From NCBI RefSeq assembly GCF_030128825.1, contig NZ_CP119127.1, positions 4,453,501 to 4,517,500 on the forward strand: a DNA stretch of 64,000 nt, given 5' to 3'. Made by a program: the position numbers and the translations under genes. The DNA comes from Sphingobium sp. WTD-1 (GTDB lineage: Bacteria > Pseudomonadota > Alphaproteobacteria > Sphingomonadales > Sphingomonadaceae). Shown here in pieces: positions 1 to 9,755 of the stretch. Under the pieces are notes generated by a model. That model did not search any database, had not been told where the DNA came from, and worked only from the letters and a program-made list of their open reading frames with translations. Position 1 is the stretch's first letter, and each line of letters begins with the position of its first letter.

Positions 1-1
1 G

Positions 2-118
2 ATTCCTCAGACCCCGCCCGTCTATCATATCCGCATCACGCGGAACCGCGTGCGCCAGCCGGTTCGCGCCGCCACCCTGTCCGCCCCCGCCCTGCCCGGC
101 AGCGCCCTCGCTGCCTGA
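2..118 (+). CDS. C-terminal fragment of an unidentified protein (cut by window start)
   Basis: An open frame enters from the left edge and gives 38 residues ending ...LPGSALAA before TGA at 116-118. The residues (VYHIRITRNRVRQPVR, then an Ala/Pro-rich end) use the codons typical of this genome. Its end lies 15 bp from the stop of the convergent pssA gene, as expected for a real gene end. No family can be named from so short a tail. Confidence 0.5.
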   Translation: MPQTPPVYHIRITRNRVRQPVRAATLSAPALPGSALAA

Positions 119-132
119 ACAGGGCATAAGGC

Positions 133-900
133 TCAGCCAACAGGCTGCTTGCGCACCTTGGCGTAGGACAGGATGCCGAACGGGATCAGCAGCACATAGA
201 CACCGCAGATCAGCAGCAGGGTGAGCCAGGGCTGGGTCGCCAGCGCCGCCGCCAGCAGGCCGACAAAGGCGATGAGTTCCAGCCGGATGCGTTTGCGCAA
301 CCGCAGCGCCGACCAGCTATAGGTGGCGATGCTGGAGATCATCAGGAAGGCCACGAACGCGGTCCAGGGCGCGACCACATACCAGGCGCGGAAAATCTCT
401 TCACCCGTCACCATCCACAGATAGAGCGGCACGAAGGTGAGGCCGGCACCCGCGGGCGCCGGCACGCCGGTCAGGAAGCCGGCCGATTTGTGCGGCTGTT
501 CCTCGACATCGATATTGGCGTTGAACCGCGCCAGGCGCAGCGCGCAGGACAGGGCATGGGCGAGCGCGAAGATCCAGCCGAATTTCGGCATGGCATGCAG
601 CGACCAGAGATAGAGGATCAGCGCCGGCGCGACACCGAAGGCAATCGAATCGGACAGCGAATCCAGTTCGGCGCCAAAGCGGCTCTCGCCCCGCAGCATC
701 CGGGCGATCCGGCCGTCGAGTCCGTCGAGCATGCCGGCGAACAGGATGGACAGCACCGCCCGCTCCCACTCACCCGAAATGCCGTAGCGCACGCCGGTGA
801 GGCCGAAGCACAGCGCCATCGCCGTCACCGCATTGGGTGCCAGCATGCGCAGCGTGATGCCGCGCCGCAGCCCGCGCGGAACGGCGCGACGCCGCCTCAC
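133..900 (-). CDS. pssA: CDP-diacylglycerol--serine O-phosphatidyltransferase
   Basis: Inner-membrane enzyme that makes phosphatidylserine from CDP-diacylglycerol and serine. The 255-residue product carries the complete CDP-alcohol phosphatidyltransferase motif: D59, D62, G63, A66, R67, G76, D80 and D84. The motif lies early, as is usual for the PssA subfamily, and several hydrophobic membrane segments follow. The start is GTG and overlaps the psd stop in a GTGA, so the two genes are translationally coupled. A later Met (residue 19, MLAPNAVT) is a less likely start. Next to psd the assignment is firm: PssA makes the substrate of Psd, giving phosphatidylethanolamine. Confidence 0.95.
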   Translation of the reverse strand: MRRRRAVPRGLRRGITLRMLAPNAVTAMALCFGLTGVRYGISGEWERAVLSILFAGMLDGLDGRIARMLRGESRFGAELDSLSDSIAFGVAPALILYLWSLHAMPKFGWIFALAHALSCALRLARFNANIDVEEQPHKSAGFLTGVPAPAGAGLTFVPLYLWMVTGEEIFRAWYVVAPWTAFVAFLMISSIATYSWSALRLRKRIRLELIAFVGLLAAALATQPWLTLLLICGVYVLLIPFGILSYAKVRKQPVG

Positions 901-1655
901 TGCTGGATGCCCGCGATCACGCGGCGATCGCCGATCTGGCCCAGGATCGTTTCGCCCGCGACGGTGCGCTGGCCCAGGATCACGCGCGGCGCGGTGCCAG
1001 CGGGCAGATAGACATCGACACGGCTGCCAAAGCGGATGAGGCCGATGCGCTGGCCGGCGGCGACCATGTCGCCCGGCTTGACGAAGGGCACGATGCGGCG
1101 CGCAACAAGGCCGGCAATCTGGGTGAAGCCGACGCGCAGCCCGTCATGGCGCTCGACCAGGATATGCTGGCGCTCATTATCCTCGCTCGCCTTGTCGAGA
1201 TCTGCGTTGAGGAACTTGCCCGAAATATAGGTGACGGCCTTCACCGTGCCGCCGATCGGGGTGCGGTTGATATGGACGTCGAACACGCTCATGAAGATCG
1301 ACACGCGGATCAGCGGCTGATCGCCCAGACCATCGGGCCCGGCCATCTCGCGCGGCGGCGGCACGCGCTGGATCAGCGTCACCAGGCCATCCGCCGGGGC
1401 GATGATCGCGCCTTCATCCTGCGGCACGGCGCGGATCGGATCGCGGAAGAAGGCCAGCACCCAGATGGTCACCATCAGCATCAGCCAGCCGATGATTTCC
1501 CAACCCATCACGAAGAACAGGCCGGTGATCGCAGCCGCGATCGCACCGAACTTCACCCCTTCGGGATGGACCGAGGGGAAGCGCCATTTGACATTGCCGC
1601 CTGCGGCAATCGTGATCTCGTCATTTTCCATGGGCATGTCTTTAGGGGGAGACAT
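897..1655 (-). CDS. psd: Phosphatidylserine decarboxylase proenzyme
   Basis: Decarboxylates phosphatidylserine to phosphatidylethanolamine. From the chosen ATG the product is about 252 residues, the short soluble-type Psd. Two hydrophobic segments lie near residues 37-70. The self-cleavage site is FGS at residues 209-211; Ser211 would become the pyruvoyl group. Conserved D89 and H128 (in [11 protein letters not shown]) fit the self-cleaving protease site of the family. The open frame runs up to 1808, but the extra N-terminal residues look non-coding and AGGA sits just upstream of 1655. It is the first gene of the psd-pssA operon, divergent from icd. Confidence 0.93.
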   Translation of the reverse strand: MSPPKDMPMENDEITIAAGGNVKWRFPSVHPEGVKFGAIAAAITGLFFVMGWEIIGWLMLMVTIWVLAFFRDPIRAVPQDEGAIIAPADGLVTLIQRVPPPREMAGPDGLGDQPLIRVSIFMSVFDVHINRTPIGGTVKAVTYISGKFLNADLDKASEDNERQHILVERHDGLRVGFTQIAGLVARRIVPFVKPGDMVAAGQRIGLIRFGSRVDVYLPAGTAPRVILGQRTVAGETILGQIGDRRVIAGIQQ

Positions 1656-1763
1656 TGATCCTGACAACGACGATCCCCGTCCTTGGCTCCCGGCATGAAC
1701 GCGCATCGCACAACAGTCTTGCGCATGCATCGCATGATCGGCCGGAAAACCGGCGCTGGACGG

Positions 1764-1792
1764 TTGAACATTGGCGCCGCTTTGCCTAGGGC
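1764..1792 (+). promoter_or_regulatory. Possible sigma-70-type promoter for icd
   Basis: TTGAAC at 1764-1769, a 17-nt spacer and TAGGGC at 1787-1792 lie 42 nt before the icd start. The -35 box is good and the -10 box weak. A small inverted repeat (GCCGG-AAAA-CCGGC, 1741-1754) lies just upstream. This is inference from spacing and box similarity only. Confidence 0.3.
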
Positions 1793-1834
1793 GTCCCCAT
1801 AATTCCACCCAAGAGAAGAAGGCGAATAGGCGCT

Positions 1835-3055
1835 ATGGCGAAGATCAAGGTGAAAAACCCCGTCGTGGAAATCGACGGCGACGAAATGACCCGCATCATC
1901 TGGGAATGGATCCGTGAGCGTCTGATCAAGCCCTATCTCGACATCGACCTGAAATATTACGATCTTTCGGTCGAGAAGCGCGACGAGACCAACGACCAGA
2001 TCACCGTCGACGCGGCCAACGCGATCAAGGAATATGGCGTCGGCGTGAAGTGCGCGACCATCACCCCGGACGAAGCGCGCGTCGAGGAATTCAACCTCAA
2101 GCAGATGTGGCGCTCGCCCAACGGCACGATCCGCAACATCCTGGGCGGCGTCGTGTTCCGCGAACCGATCGTCATCAAGAATGTCCCCCGCCTGGTTCCG
2201 GGCTGGACCGACCCGATCGTCATCGGCCGCCATGCATTCGGTGACCAGTATAAGGCGACCGACTTCGTCGTCCCCAGCGCCGGCAAGCTGCGCATGATCT
2301 GGGACGGCGAAAATGGCGAGAAGATCGAGAAGGAAGTGTTCAACTTCCCGTCGGCCGGCGTTGCCATGGGCATGTACAATCTGGACGATTCGATCCGCGA
2401 CTTCGCCCGCGCCAGCATGAACTATGCGCTCGATCGCGGATGGCCGCTGTACCTGTCGACCAAGAACACCATCCTCAAGGCCTATGACGGCCGCTTCAAG
2501 GATCTGTTCCAGGAAGTGTTCGACGCCGAATTCGCCGAAGCGTTCAAGGCCAAGGGCATCATCTACGAACACCGCCTGATCGACGACATGGTCGCATCGG
2601 CGCTGAAGTGGAGCGGCAAGTTCGTCTGGGCCTGCAAGAATTATGACGGCGACGTCCAGTCGGACACCGTGGCCCAGGGCTTCGGCTCGCTCGGCCTGAT
2701 GACCTCCGTCCTGCTGTCGCCCGACGGCAAGACCGTGGAAGCCGAAGCCGCGCACGGCACCGTCACCCGCCATTATCGCCAGCACCAGCAGGGCAAGGCG
2801 ACCTCGACCAACCCGATCGCCTCGATCTTCGCCTGGACCCAGGGCCTGTCGTTCCGCGGCAAGTTCGACGGTACGCCCGAAGTCACCAAGTTCGCCGAGA
2901 CGCTGGAGCAGGTCTGCATCAAGACCGTCGAAGGTGGCGCGATGACCAAGGATCTGGCCCTGCTGATCGGCCCGGATCAGGCCTGGATGACCACGGAGCA
3001 GTTCTTCGAGGCGATCCGCGTCAATCTGGAAGCCGAAATGGCCAAGTGGGCCTGA
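1835..3055 (+). CDS. icd: NADP-dependent isocitrate dehydrogenase (eukaryote-like type)
   Basis: TCA-cycle enzyme converting isocitrate and NADP+ to 2-oxoglutarate, CO2 and NADPH. The 406-residue length and the N-terminus ([19 protein letters not shown]) match the homodimeric IDH class shared by mitochondria and many alphaproteobacteria, not the E. coli class. The substrate loop RSPNGTIRN is present with Ser94; LGMM-type DDMVA and [10 protein letters not shown] segments carry metal and cofactor contacts. Single-gene unit: divergent from psd and followed by a strong hairpin terminator at 3115. It feeds 2-oxoglutarate to the odhAB/lpdA complex encoded 10 kb downstream. Confidence 0.97.
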   Translation: MAKIKVKNPVVEIDGDEMTRIIWEWIRERLIKPYLDIDLKYYDLSVEKRDETNDQITVDAANAIKEYGVGVKCATITPDEARVEEFNLKQMWRSPNGTIRNILGGVVFREPIVIKNVPRLVPGWTDPIVIGRHAFGDQYKATDFVVPSAGKLRMIWDGENGEKIEKEVFNFPSAGVAMGMYNLDDSIRDFARASMNYALDRGWPLYLSTKNTILKAYDGRFKDLFQEVFDAEFAEAFKAKGIIYEHRLIDDMVASALKWSGKFVWACKNYDGDVQSDTVAQGFGSLGLMTSVLLSPDGKTVEAEAAHGTVTRHYRQHQQGKATSTNPIASIFAWTQGLSFRGKFDGTPEVTKFAETLEQVCIKTVEGGAMTKDLALLIGPDQAWMTTEQFFEAIRVNLEAEMAKWA

Positions 3056-3114
3056 TAAAGGCTTTTTACCGGAACTGATCGCTTCCTGAAGCTTTCAATA
3101 CGGAAACGGAACGA

Positions 3115-3145
3115 GGCGGCGCCGCATCCCGGCGCCGCCTTTTCC
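3115..3145 (+). terminator. Rho-independent terminator after icd
   Basis: Perfect 10-bp stem GGCGGCGCCG/CGGCGCCGCC with a 5-nt CATCC loop, followed by TTTTCC. It separates icd from the next plus-strand gene. Confidence 0.85.
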
Positions 3146-3174
3146 TTTTCGGATTGATGCGACGGGAGCAAAGC

Positions 3175-4788
3175 ATGACCACGACAGCCAAGAAGCGCCT
3201 GGAAGTCCGGGCGGCGGTGCCCGGCGATGTGCGCGGCATCCAGCGGCTGATCGCCCGCGCCTATCCTGGCATGCCCAATTATTCGCTGGCCACCATCCGC
3301 GGCCAGATCAACAATTTCCCCAATGGCTGCTTTGTCGCCCTCTACGACAGCAAGGTCGTGGGCTATTGCGCCACCATGCGCGTCAGCAAGGCGATGGCCT
3401 TTTCCCATCATGACTGGGAGGAAATCACCGCCAACGGTTTCGGCACTCGGCACAGCGCCGCGGGCGAATGGCTTTATGGCTATGAAATGGCGGTCGATCC
3501 CAAGCTGCGCGGGCTGCGCATCGGCCAGCGCCTCTATGACGAGCGCAAGGAACTGGCCGAGGAACTGGACCTGCACGGCATCGTCATCGCCGGCCGCATG
3601 CCCGGCTATGCCCGCGCCAAGCGCCGCGTCGGCAGCGCAGCCGACTATCTGGATAAGGTGGTCAGCGGCAAGCTGCGCGACCAGGTCATCAGCTTTCAGT
3701 TGAAGAACCAGTTCGAGCCGCTGGGCGTGCTGGAAAATTACCTGCCTGAAGACAAGCAGTCGGACGGCCATGCCGCCCATCTGGTCTGGCGCAATCCCTA
3801 TGTCGACCCGGACGAGGCGCCCGAAATGCGGGTGCCGCGCGGCGTGGAAAGCGTCCGCCTCGCCACCTGCCAGTTGCAGGCACGCGCGGTGAAGGATTTT
3901 GACGAGTTCGTCCGCAACATCGAATATTTCGTCGATGTCGCGGCGGATTACCGATCGGACTTCATCGTCTTCCCCGAGCTGTTCACCCTGCCGCTGCTCT
4001 CGTTCGAGACGAAGAAGCTGTCGCCGATCGAGGCGATCGACAAGCTGACCGGCTATACCCCGCGCCTGACCAAGGAACTGACGCGGATGGCGCTGGAATA
4101 TAATATCAACATCATCGGCGGATCGCACCCGACCCGCGCCGACGATGGCGACATCCAGAATATCGCCTATGTCGCGCTGCGCGACGGATCGGTCCACACC
4201 CAGGAGAAGATCCACCCGACCCCCAACGAAGCCTTCTGGTGGAACATCAAGGGCGGCGACGCGCTCGACGTGATCCAGACCGATTGCGGGCCGATCGGGG
4301 TACTGATCTGCTATGACAGCGAATTTCCCGAACTGGCCCGGCGCCTGGTCGACCAGGGCGCGCGCATCATCTTCGTCCCCTTCTGCACCGACTCGCGCCT
4401 GGGCTATATGCGCGTGCGCTATTGCGCGCAGGCCCGCGCGATCGAAAATCAATGCTATGTCGTGATGTCGGGTAACGTCGGCAATCTGCCGAACGTCGAC
4501 AATATGGACATCCAATATGCCCAGAGCGCGATCCTGACGCCGTGCGACCTGCCCTTTGCCCGTGACGGCATCGCCGCTGAGGCGAGCGAGAATGTCGAAA
4601 CGCTGACCATGGCGGATGTGAACCTGGCCGATTTGAGCTGGGCGCGGGCCGAAGGCACGGTCCGCAACCTGCGCGACCGCCGCTTCGACCTCTATCATAT
4701 CGACTGGGACAGCAATCCCGACCACAGCCACGCGCCAAGCGGCGGCCCGGTGCCGGCGGGCGGCCATAATTCGCCGGGCGGCGGCTGA
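3175..4788 (+). CDS. GNAT acetyltransferase-nitrilase superfamily fusion (YhcX-like)
   Basis: A two-domain protein of 537 residues. Residues about 8-200 form a GNAT fold (EMAVDPKLRGLRIGQRLYDE is the acetyl-CoA-binding region). Residues about 225-510 form a carbon-nitrogen hydrolase with its complete catalytic triad: Glu268 (FPELF), Lys345 (EKIHP) and Cys379 (LICYDSEFPE). The same order occurs in Bacillus subtilis YhcX. An amide hydrolase joined to an acyltransferase is implied, but the substrate is unknown. The ATG at 3175 has GGGA 7 nt upstream and is preferred to an upstream in-frame TTG at 3154. The last 25 residues are Gly/Pro-rich and probably disordered. Confidence 0.88.
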   Translation: MTTTAKKRLEVRAAVPGDVRGIQRLIARAYPGMPNYSLATIRGQINNFPNGCFVALYDSKVVGYCATMRVSKAMAFSHHDWEEITANGFGTRHSAAGEWLYGYEMAVDPKLRGLRIGQRLYDERKELAEELDLHGIVIAGRMPGYARAKRRVGSAADYLDKVVSGKLRDQVISFQLKNQFEPLGVLENYLPEDKQSDGHAAHLVWRNPYVDPDEAPEMRVPRGVESVRLATCQLQARAVKDFDEFVRNIEYFVDVAADYRSDFIVFPELFTLPLLSFETKKLSPIEAIDKLTGYTPRLTKELTRMALEYNINIIGGSHPTRADDGDIQNIAYVALRDGSVHTQEKIHPTPNEAFWWNIKGGDALDVIQTDCGPIGVLICYDSEFPELARRLVDQGARIIFVPFCTDSRLGYMRVRYCAQARAIENQCYVVMSGNVGNLPNVDNMDIQYAQSAILTPCDLPFARDGIAAEASENVETLTMADVNLADLSWARAEGTVRNLRDRRFDLYHIDWDSNPDHSHAPSGGPVPAGGHNSPGGG

Positions 4789-4801
4789 CCCTATCCCTCG
4801 G

Positions 4802-4828
4802 ATCGGCCGCCGCTGCGTGGCGGCCGAT
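4802..4828. terminator. Hairpin between convergent genes (GNAT-nitrilase and glmS)
   Basis: Perfect 10-bp stem ATCGGCCGCC/GGCGGCCGAT with a 7-nt loop, touching the glmS stop codon. It lies between two converging genes and could end transcription from both sides. There is no strong T-run on either side. Confidence 0.5.
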
Positions 4829-6651
4829 TATTCGACGGTGACGCTCTTGGCCAGATTGCGCGGCTGATCGACGTCGGTGCCCTTCAGCACGGCGACATGA
4901 TAGGCCAGCAGCTGAACCGGCACAGCATAGACCATCGGCGCGATCAGCGGGTGGACCTTGGGCATGGTGATGGTGGCGAGGCACCCCTCGCCTGCCGCCT
5001 GCACCCCGTCATAGTCGGAAATCAGCACCACCTTGCCTCCGCGCGCCTGCACTTCCTGCATGTTGCTGACGGTTTTTTCGAACAAGGGGCCGCTGGGCGC
5101 GATGCAGATCACCGGCACCAGTTCGTCGATCAGCGCGATCGGGCCATGCTTCATCTCGCCGGCGGCATAGCCCTCGGCATGGATATAGCTGATTTCCTTG
5201 AGCTTGAGCGCGCCTTCGAGCGCCAGCGGATAATCGGTGCCACGGCCGAGATACAGCACGTCGCGCGCCGGCACGATATGATGGGCCATCGCCTCGATCG
5301 CCTCGTCATAGGCGAGCGCGCCGTTGATCGCGGCGGGCGCTTCGGCGAGGTGACGGACGATTTCCTTCTCGTCCTTGGCGCTGAGCTTGCCCTTGGCCCG
5401 CGCCAGATTGGCGGCGAAGGCGGCCAGCACGGCGAGCTGGCAGGTGAAGGCCTTGGTCGATGCGACGCCGATTTCCGGGCCGGCATGGGTCGGTAGCAGC
5501 AGGTCGGCCTCGCGCGCCATCGAGCTGGTCGGCACATTGACGACGACGGCGATCTTCTGCCCCTGGGCGCGGGCATAGCGCAGCGCTGCCAGCGTGTCGG
5601 CAGTCTCGCCCGACTGGCTGATGAAGAGGGCCAGGCCGCCCTCCTCCATCACCGGCTCGCGGTAGCGGAACTCGGAGGCGAAATCCAAATCGACCGGCAC
5701 GCGGGCGAACTGTTCGAACCAGTAGCGCGCGACCATGCCGGCATAGAAGCTGGTGCCGCAGGCGACGATGGTGACACGGCGGATGGTCGACAGGTCGAAA
5801 TCCGGGATCGGCAGCGACACGCGGTCGTCCATCCGCTGCAGATAGGCCTTGAGCGTCTGGGCCACGACGACCGGCTGCTCGTAGATTTCCTTCTGCATGA
5901 AGTGGCGATGATTGCCCTTGTCGATCATCGCCCCGGACACGCCGGAAATGGTGACGGGGCGTTCGACCGGGTTATTGTCCTTGTCGAAGATTTCGGCGCC
6001 GTCCCTGGTGATGACGACCCAGTCGCCCTCGTCCAGATAGGCGATGCGCTGGGTCAGCGGCGCCAGCGCCAGCGCATCGGACCCCAGGAAGGTTTCGCCA
6101 TCGCCATAGCCCACGACCAGCGGCGAGCCGAGGCGCGCGCCGATCAGCATGTCGGGATGGCTCTTGAACAGGATGGCAAGCGCGAAGGCACCGTGCAGAC
6201 GCGGCAACACCTGCGCCACGGCATCCTTCGGCGCCACGCCCTGCTCCACCAGTTCGCTGACCAGATGGGCGACCACTTCGGTGTCGGTCTGGCTGTCGAA
6301 GGTGCGGCCGCGGGCAATCAGTTCGTCGCGCAGCGGCTTGAAATTCTCGATGATGCCATTGTGGACCAGCGCCACTTCGCCGGTCGCATGCGGGTGCGCA
6401 TTGCTGGTGGTCGGCGCGCCATGGGTGGCCCAGCGGGTATGGGCGATGCCGGTGGTGCCGGCCAGCGGCGAGGCGGCCAATTCCTTGACCAGATTGTTGA
6501 GTTTGCCCTCGGCCCGGCGGCGATCGATCCGACCATCATGCACGGTGGCGACACCGGCGCTGTCATAGCCGCGATATTCCAGCCGCTTGAGGCCATCGAC
6601 CAGCCGCTCCGCGACCTGATCCTTACCAATAATTCCGATGATACCGCACAT
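4828..6651 (-). CDS. glmS: Glutamine--fructose-6-phosphate aminotransferase (isomerizing)
   Basis: Makes glucosamine-6-phosphate from fructose-6-phosphate and glutamine, the entry step to UDP-GlcNAc for peptidoglycan and lipid A. The 607-residue length is standard. The N-terminal class II glutamine amidotransferase starts MCGIIGI, so Cys2 is the nucleophile after Met removal; HTRWATHG and HNGIIENF follow. Two SIS sugar-isomerase domains follow (ACGTSFYAG; SQSGETADT; LGRGTDYPLALEGALKLKE). It is last in the order glmU, phosphoesterase, glmS on the minus strand, 116 nt after the phosphoesterase. I see no glmS ribozyme, which is expected because that element is typical of Gram-positives. Confidence 0.97.
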   Translation of the reverse strand: MCGIIGIIGKDQVAERLVDGLKRLEYRGYDSAGVATVHDGRIDRRRAEGKLNNLVKELAASPLAGTTGIAHTRWATHGAPTTSNAHPHATGEVALVHNGIIENFKPLRDELIARGRTFDSQTDTEVVAHLVSELVEQGVAPKDAVAQVLPRLHGAFALAILFKSHPDMLIGARLGSPLVVGYGDGETFLGSDALALAPLTQRIAYLDEGDWVVITRDGAEIFDKDNNPVERPVTISGVSGAMIDKGNHRHFMQKEIYEQPVVVAQTLKAYLQRMDDRVSLPIPDFDLSTIRRVTIVACGTSFYAGMVARYWFEQFARVPVDLDFASEFRYREPVMEEGGLALFISQSGETADTLAALRYARAQGQKIAVVVNVPTSSMAREADLLLPTHAGPEIGVASTKAFTCQLAVLAAFAANLARAKGKLSAKDEKEIVRHLAEAPAAINGALAYDEAIEAMAHHIVPARDVLYLGRGTDYPLALEGALKLKEISYIHAEGYAAGEMKHGPIALIDELVPVICIAPSGPLFEKTVSNMQEVQARGGKVVLISDYDGVQAAGEGCLATITMPKVHPLIAPMVYAVPVQLLAYHVAVLKGTDVDQPRNLAKSVTVE

Positions 6652-6767
6652 GGTGGAAAGCCCCGCCGAACCAGATTAGTCAGATAGCGTCCATATAGGA
6701 CAGCTTTGTCGCCATGCCATTAATGCCGGTCAGGCAACAGCGCCATGGCTGAGCCATGAAAAGAATG

Positions 6768-7631
6768 TCATCGAGGCCGGACGGTGATCAGCCAGATATC
6801 GGGCGGCGCCAGCATGCGGAAGGGCAGGCCGCTGGTGCCCACGCCCCCGGACACGATCATCGCCTTCCTGCCATCCTGATAACGGCCACAGGCATAGCGG
6901 GTGCCATAGCGGGAGGGGACATAGACGATCCCGGCAAAGGGCAGTGCCACCTGCCCGCAATGGGTATGGCCAACCAGGGTCAGCGACGGCGCATCGGGCA
7001 ACAGCGGGAAGACGTCGGGTCCATGCGACAGGATCACCGGCGCGCCGCCAATGTCCTGCATCGCCTTCAGCGTATCGGGTATGTCAGGCTTGCGGGTATA
7101 GATATCCTTGAGGCCGCCGATCGCCAGCGGCCCGCGCCGCACCGCGCCATCCTGCACCAGGGTGATGCCCAGATCGGCAAAGGCGCGCTGCCAGTCATCG
7201 GCGCTCAGCGCCACCCGATTCTTCCTGCTGCGGCTGTCATGATTGCCCAGCACCGCGACCACGCCCATCGGCGCACGCAAGCCCGCGAACGGGGCGATGG
7301 CAGCGCGCGCATCATAGGTCGCACCCCATTTATTGTCGCCGATATAGTCGCCGCCCAGCAGGATCAGATCCGGCCTGAGGCCGTTGATCTGGGCCACGAT
7401 CCGCGCCATCCGCGCCGGGCTGTTGTCCGGCCCGGAAAGATGGGTGTCCGTCAGCAGCGCGACCCGGATCGGCTGCTGCGACGCGCCCGCCGGGAAAGGC
7501 AGCACGACATCGGCGCGTCGCACGACCGGCATGGCGCGCGCATTCATCAACAGCCAGAGCGGCCCTGCTACCGCGACCAGCAGCAGGAACAGCAGGGCGG
7601 ACAGAAACGGCCGGCGCCGGATGAAATTCAA
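6768..7631 (-). CDS. Membrane-anchored metallophosphoesterase
   Basis: Calcineurin-like phosphoesterase of 287 residues with an N-terminal membrane segment (about residues 5-28, very Leu-rich). The catalytic domain has all metal-binding blocks in order: TDTHLSG, GGDYIG, GNHDSR, SHGPD and GHTHCGQ. This resembles the YkuE/YaeI phosphodiesterase group, but the substrate is unknown. The start is TTG at 7631, overlapping the glmU stop in a TTGA, with the membrane anchor directly after it. The first internal ATG would remove the anchor. Coupling to glmU may hint at an envelope role. Confidence 0.82.
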   Translation of the reverse strand: MNFIRRRPFLSALLFLLLVAVAGPLWLLMNARAMPVVRRADVVLPFPAGASQQPIRVALLTDTHLSGPDNSPARMARIVAQINGLRPDLILLGGDYIGDNKWGATYDARAAIAPFAGLRAPMGVVAVLGNHDSRSRKNRVALSADDWQRAFADLGITLVQDGAVRRGPLAIGGLKDIYTRKPDIPDTLKAMQDIGGAPVILSHGPDVFPLLPDAPSLTLVGHTHCGQVALPFAGIVYVPSRYGTRYACGRYQDGRKAMIVSGGVGTSGLPFRMLAPPDIWLITVRPR

Positions 7632-9043
7632 GCCTTCGCCTTCCGCTCGCGCATGCGGGTGCGGAACGCCGCCGCCCAGCCCGGCTTGCTTTCCTGTTGC
7701 GGGCGGACGAGGCACAGCGCGTCGGCCGGAACCGGCTTGGTCACAACGCTGCCCGCCGCGACGATCGCGCCATCGCCGATCGTCGCCGGCGCGACCAGCG
7801 CGCTGTTGGAGCCGATGAAGGCGCCCGCACCGATCTGCGTCTTGTACTTGAAGAAGCCGTCATAATTGCAGGTGATGGTGCCCGCGCCGATATTGGCGGC
7901 GGCGCCGACACTGGCGTCGCCGATATAGGAGAGGTGATTGACCTTCGCTCCTTCGTCGAGGCGCGCCTTCTTGATCTCGACGAAATTGCCGACCTTCGCC
8001 TTGGGGCCGATGTCGGCGCCCGGACGCAGCCGGGCATAGGGGCCGATGTCGGCGCCGCTGGCCACGGTCGCGCCCTCCAGATGGGAGAAGGCATGGATGA
8101 CGACATTGTCGGCGATGGTGACACCCGGCCCGAAGACGACATTGGGTTCGACCGTCACGTCGCGGCCCAGCACCGTGTCGTGCGCGAAGAAGACGGTCTG
8201 CGGCGCGACCAGGGTCACGCCCTCGCGCATTGCTTCGGCGCGGCGGCGGTCCTGCCACACGGCTTCGACGCCGGCCAGCTCGGCGCGGCTGTTGACGCCG
8301 GCCACTTCCCACGCTTCCGTCTCGATCACGGCGCTGTTCGCGCCGGGCAGCATGATGATGTCGGGCAGATAATATTCGCCGGCCGCATTGTTGTTGCCGA
8401 TCTGGTCGAGCAACACGAACAGGTCGCTCGCCCGCACCGCCATCAGGCCGCTGTTGCACAGGGTGACGGCGCGCTCGGCCTCGCTCGCATCCTTAAACTC
8501 GACCATCTTCTCGATAATGCCCTGGCCATCGGCGATGATCCGGCCATAGGCGGCGGCATCATCCGGGCGGAAGCCCAGCACCACCGCGCGCGGCTCGTCG
8601 CCCCGGCTCAGCCGATCGAGCATCGCCTTCATCGTCGCGCCGCTGACCAGCGGCACGTCACCATAGAGGATCAGCACATCGCCGGCGAAGCCCGCCAGCG
8701 CATCATGCGCCTGCGCCACGGCATGACCGGTGCCAAGCTGCTGTTCCTGCACGGCGATGGCGACACCACTGCCCTCGATCGCCTTTTCCACCTGCTCGCG
8801 GCCGGCGCCGACCACGACCACCTGCCGCTCGGGCAGCAGGTCCGCGACGCTGGCAAGCAGGTGCAGCAGCATCGGCCGCCCGGCGATCGGGTGCAGCACC
8901 TTGTGCGTGCCGGACTTCATCCGGGTGCCCTGCCCGGCGGCAAGGATGACGACTGCGAGGGGCCGGGCATTGGAGCTGGGTGCGGTCACGGCAAGCGCGT
9001 CCTTCTTGTTCAAGTGGTCTGGAATATCACGGCTCTCTGCCAT
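7628..9043 (-). CDS. glmU: Bifunctional UDP-GlcNAc pyrophosphorylase / glucosamine-1-phosphate acetyltransferase
   Basis: Final two steps to UDP-GlcNAc: acetylation of glucosamine-1-phosphate, then uridylylation. The 471-residue product has the N-terminal pyrophosphorylase signature LAAGQGTRMKS and a C-terminal left-handed beta-helix of hexapeptide repeats (IGDASVGAAANIGAGTITCNYDG). The chosen ATG at 9043 has AAGG 7 nt upstream and gives a tail of about 28 residues before the catalytic domain; a GTG near 8990 is an alternative. It is divergent from gph with 43 nt between start codons, so the two promoters must overlap. It heads a unit with the phosphoesterase and probably glmS. Confidence 0.95.
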   Translation of the reverse strand: MAESRDIPDHLNKKDALAVTAPSSNARPLAVVILAAGQGTRMKSGTHKVLHPIAGRPMLLHLLASVADLLPERQVVVVGAGREQVEKAIEGSGVAIAVQEQQLGTGHAVAQAHDALAGFAGDVLILYGDVPLVSGATMKAMLDRLSRGDEPRAVVLGFRPDDAAAYGRIIADGQGIIEKMVEFKDASEAERAVTLCNSGLMAVRASDLFVLLDQIGNNNAAGEYYLPDIIMLPGANSAVIETEAWEVAGVNSRAELAGVEAVWQDRRRAEAMREGVTLVAPQTVFFAHDTVLGRDVTVEPNVVFGPGVTIADNVVIHAFSHLEGATVASGADIGPYARLRPGADIGPKAKVGNFVEIKKARLDEGAKVNHLSYIGDASVGAAANIGAGTITCNYDGFFKYKTQIGAGAFIGSNSALVAPATIGDGAIVAAGSVVTKPVPADALCLVRPQQESKPGWAAAFRTRMRERKAKA

Positions 9044-9086
9044 GTTTGCCTTGCCATTGCCACCGCCGACGCGGCATGGCGATGCC

Positions 9087-9755
9087 ATGGCACGCTTATC
9101 CTTCGACATTGTCGGCTTCGACCTCGACGGCACCCTGCTCGACACCAGCGGCGATCTGGCCGCGGCGGTCAATTATGCGATCGGCACGATCGGCCGAGCC
9201 CCCTTCCCGGTCGATTCCATCCGGCCCTTCGTCGGCAAGGGCGCCAAGGTGATGCTGCAGCGCGCGCTCGACGCATCGGGCGGCTATGACGAAGCGATCC
9301 TCGACCAGACGCTGCCGATCCTGCTCGATTATTATCAGCAGAATCTGGCGCTCCACTCCCTGCCCTATCCCGGCATGATGGCGATGCTGGATGCGCTGGC
9401 GGAGCGCGGCGTGAAGCTCGCCATCTGCACCAACAAGGCAGAACGATTCACGCTTCCCTTGCTACACCAATTGGGCCTGTTCGACCGTTTCGCCTCGGTC
9501 GTGGCCGGTGACACGGTCGGCATCGCCAAGCCCGATCCGGCGCCGATCCATGCGATGATCGAGCGGGCCGGTGGCGGCCGCACCATCTTCCTGGGTGACA
9601 CGATCAACGACATTGCGGGCGCCCGCAATGCCGGCATTCCCAGCATCGCGGTCAGCTTCGGCTTCCTCGACGGTCCGGTCGAAAATCTGGAGGCCGATGC
9701 GGTGATCCACCATTTCGACGAACTGGTGCCGATGCTGGAAGCCTGGCCGGCATGA
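9087..9755 (+). CDS. gph: Phosphoglycolate phosphatase-like HAD hydrolase
   Basis: HAD-superfamily phosphatase of 222 residues. Motif I is DLDGTLLDTSGDL with the nucleophilic Asp near residue 12. Motif II is ICTNKAE, the conserved Lys lies in GIAKPDPAP, and motif IV is LGDTINDI. A helical cap after motif I fits the Gph subclass, which removes phosphate from 2-phosphoglycolate made during DNA repair or oxygenase reactions. Specificity within the family cannot be fixed from sequence. ATG at 9087 puts motif I near the N-terminus; upstream in-frame codons lie antisense inside glmU. The gene ends in an ATGA overlap with the crotonase. Confidence 0.85.
   Translation: MARLSFDIVGFDLDGTLLDTSGDLAAAVNYAIGTIGRAPFPVDSIRPFVGKGAKVMLQRALDASGGYDEAILDQTLPILLDYYQQNLALHSLPYPGMMAMLDALAERGVKLAICTNKAERFTLPLLHQLGLFDRFASVVAGDTVGIAKPDPAPIHAMIERAGGGRTIFLGDTINDIAGARNAGIPSIAVSFGFLDGPVENLEADAVIHHFDELVPMLEAWPA

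Noticed and set aside
1553..2785. Open frame of 410 codons opposite icd
   Set aside because: Antisense to icd and partly to the psd start; no domain features and a His/Asp-rich composition.
2977..4767. Open frame of 596 codons opposite the GNAT-nitrilase gene
   Set aside because: The plus-strand product has complete catalytic motifs in two domains; the reverse frame has none.
8730..9086. N-terminal extension of gph
   Set aside because: This part is antisense to the start of glmU, and the HAD motif I should be near the N-terminus, which the ATG at 9087 provides.
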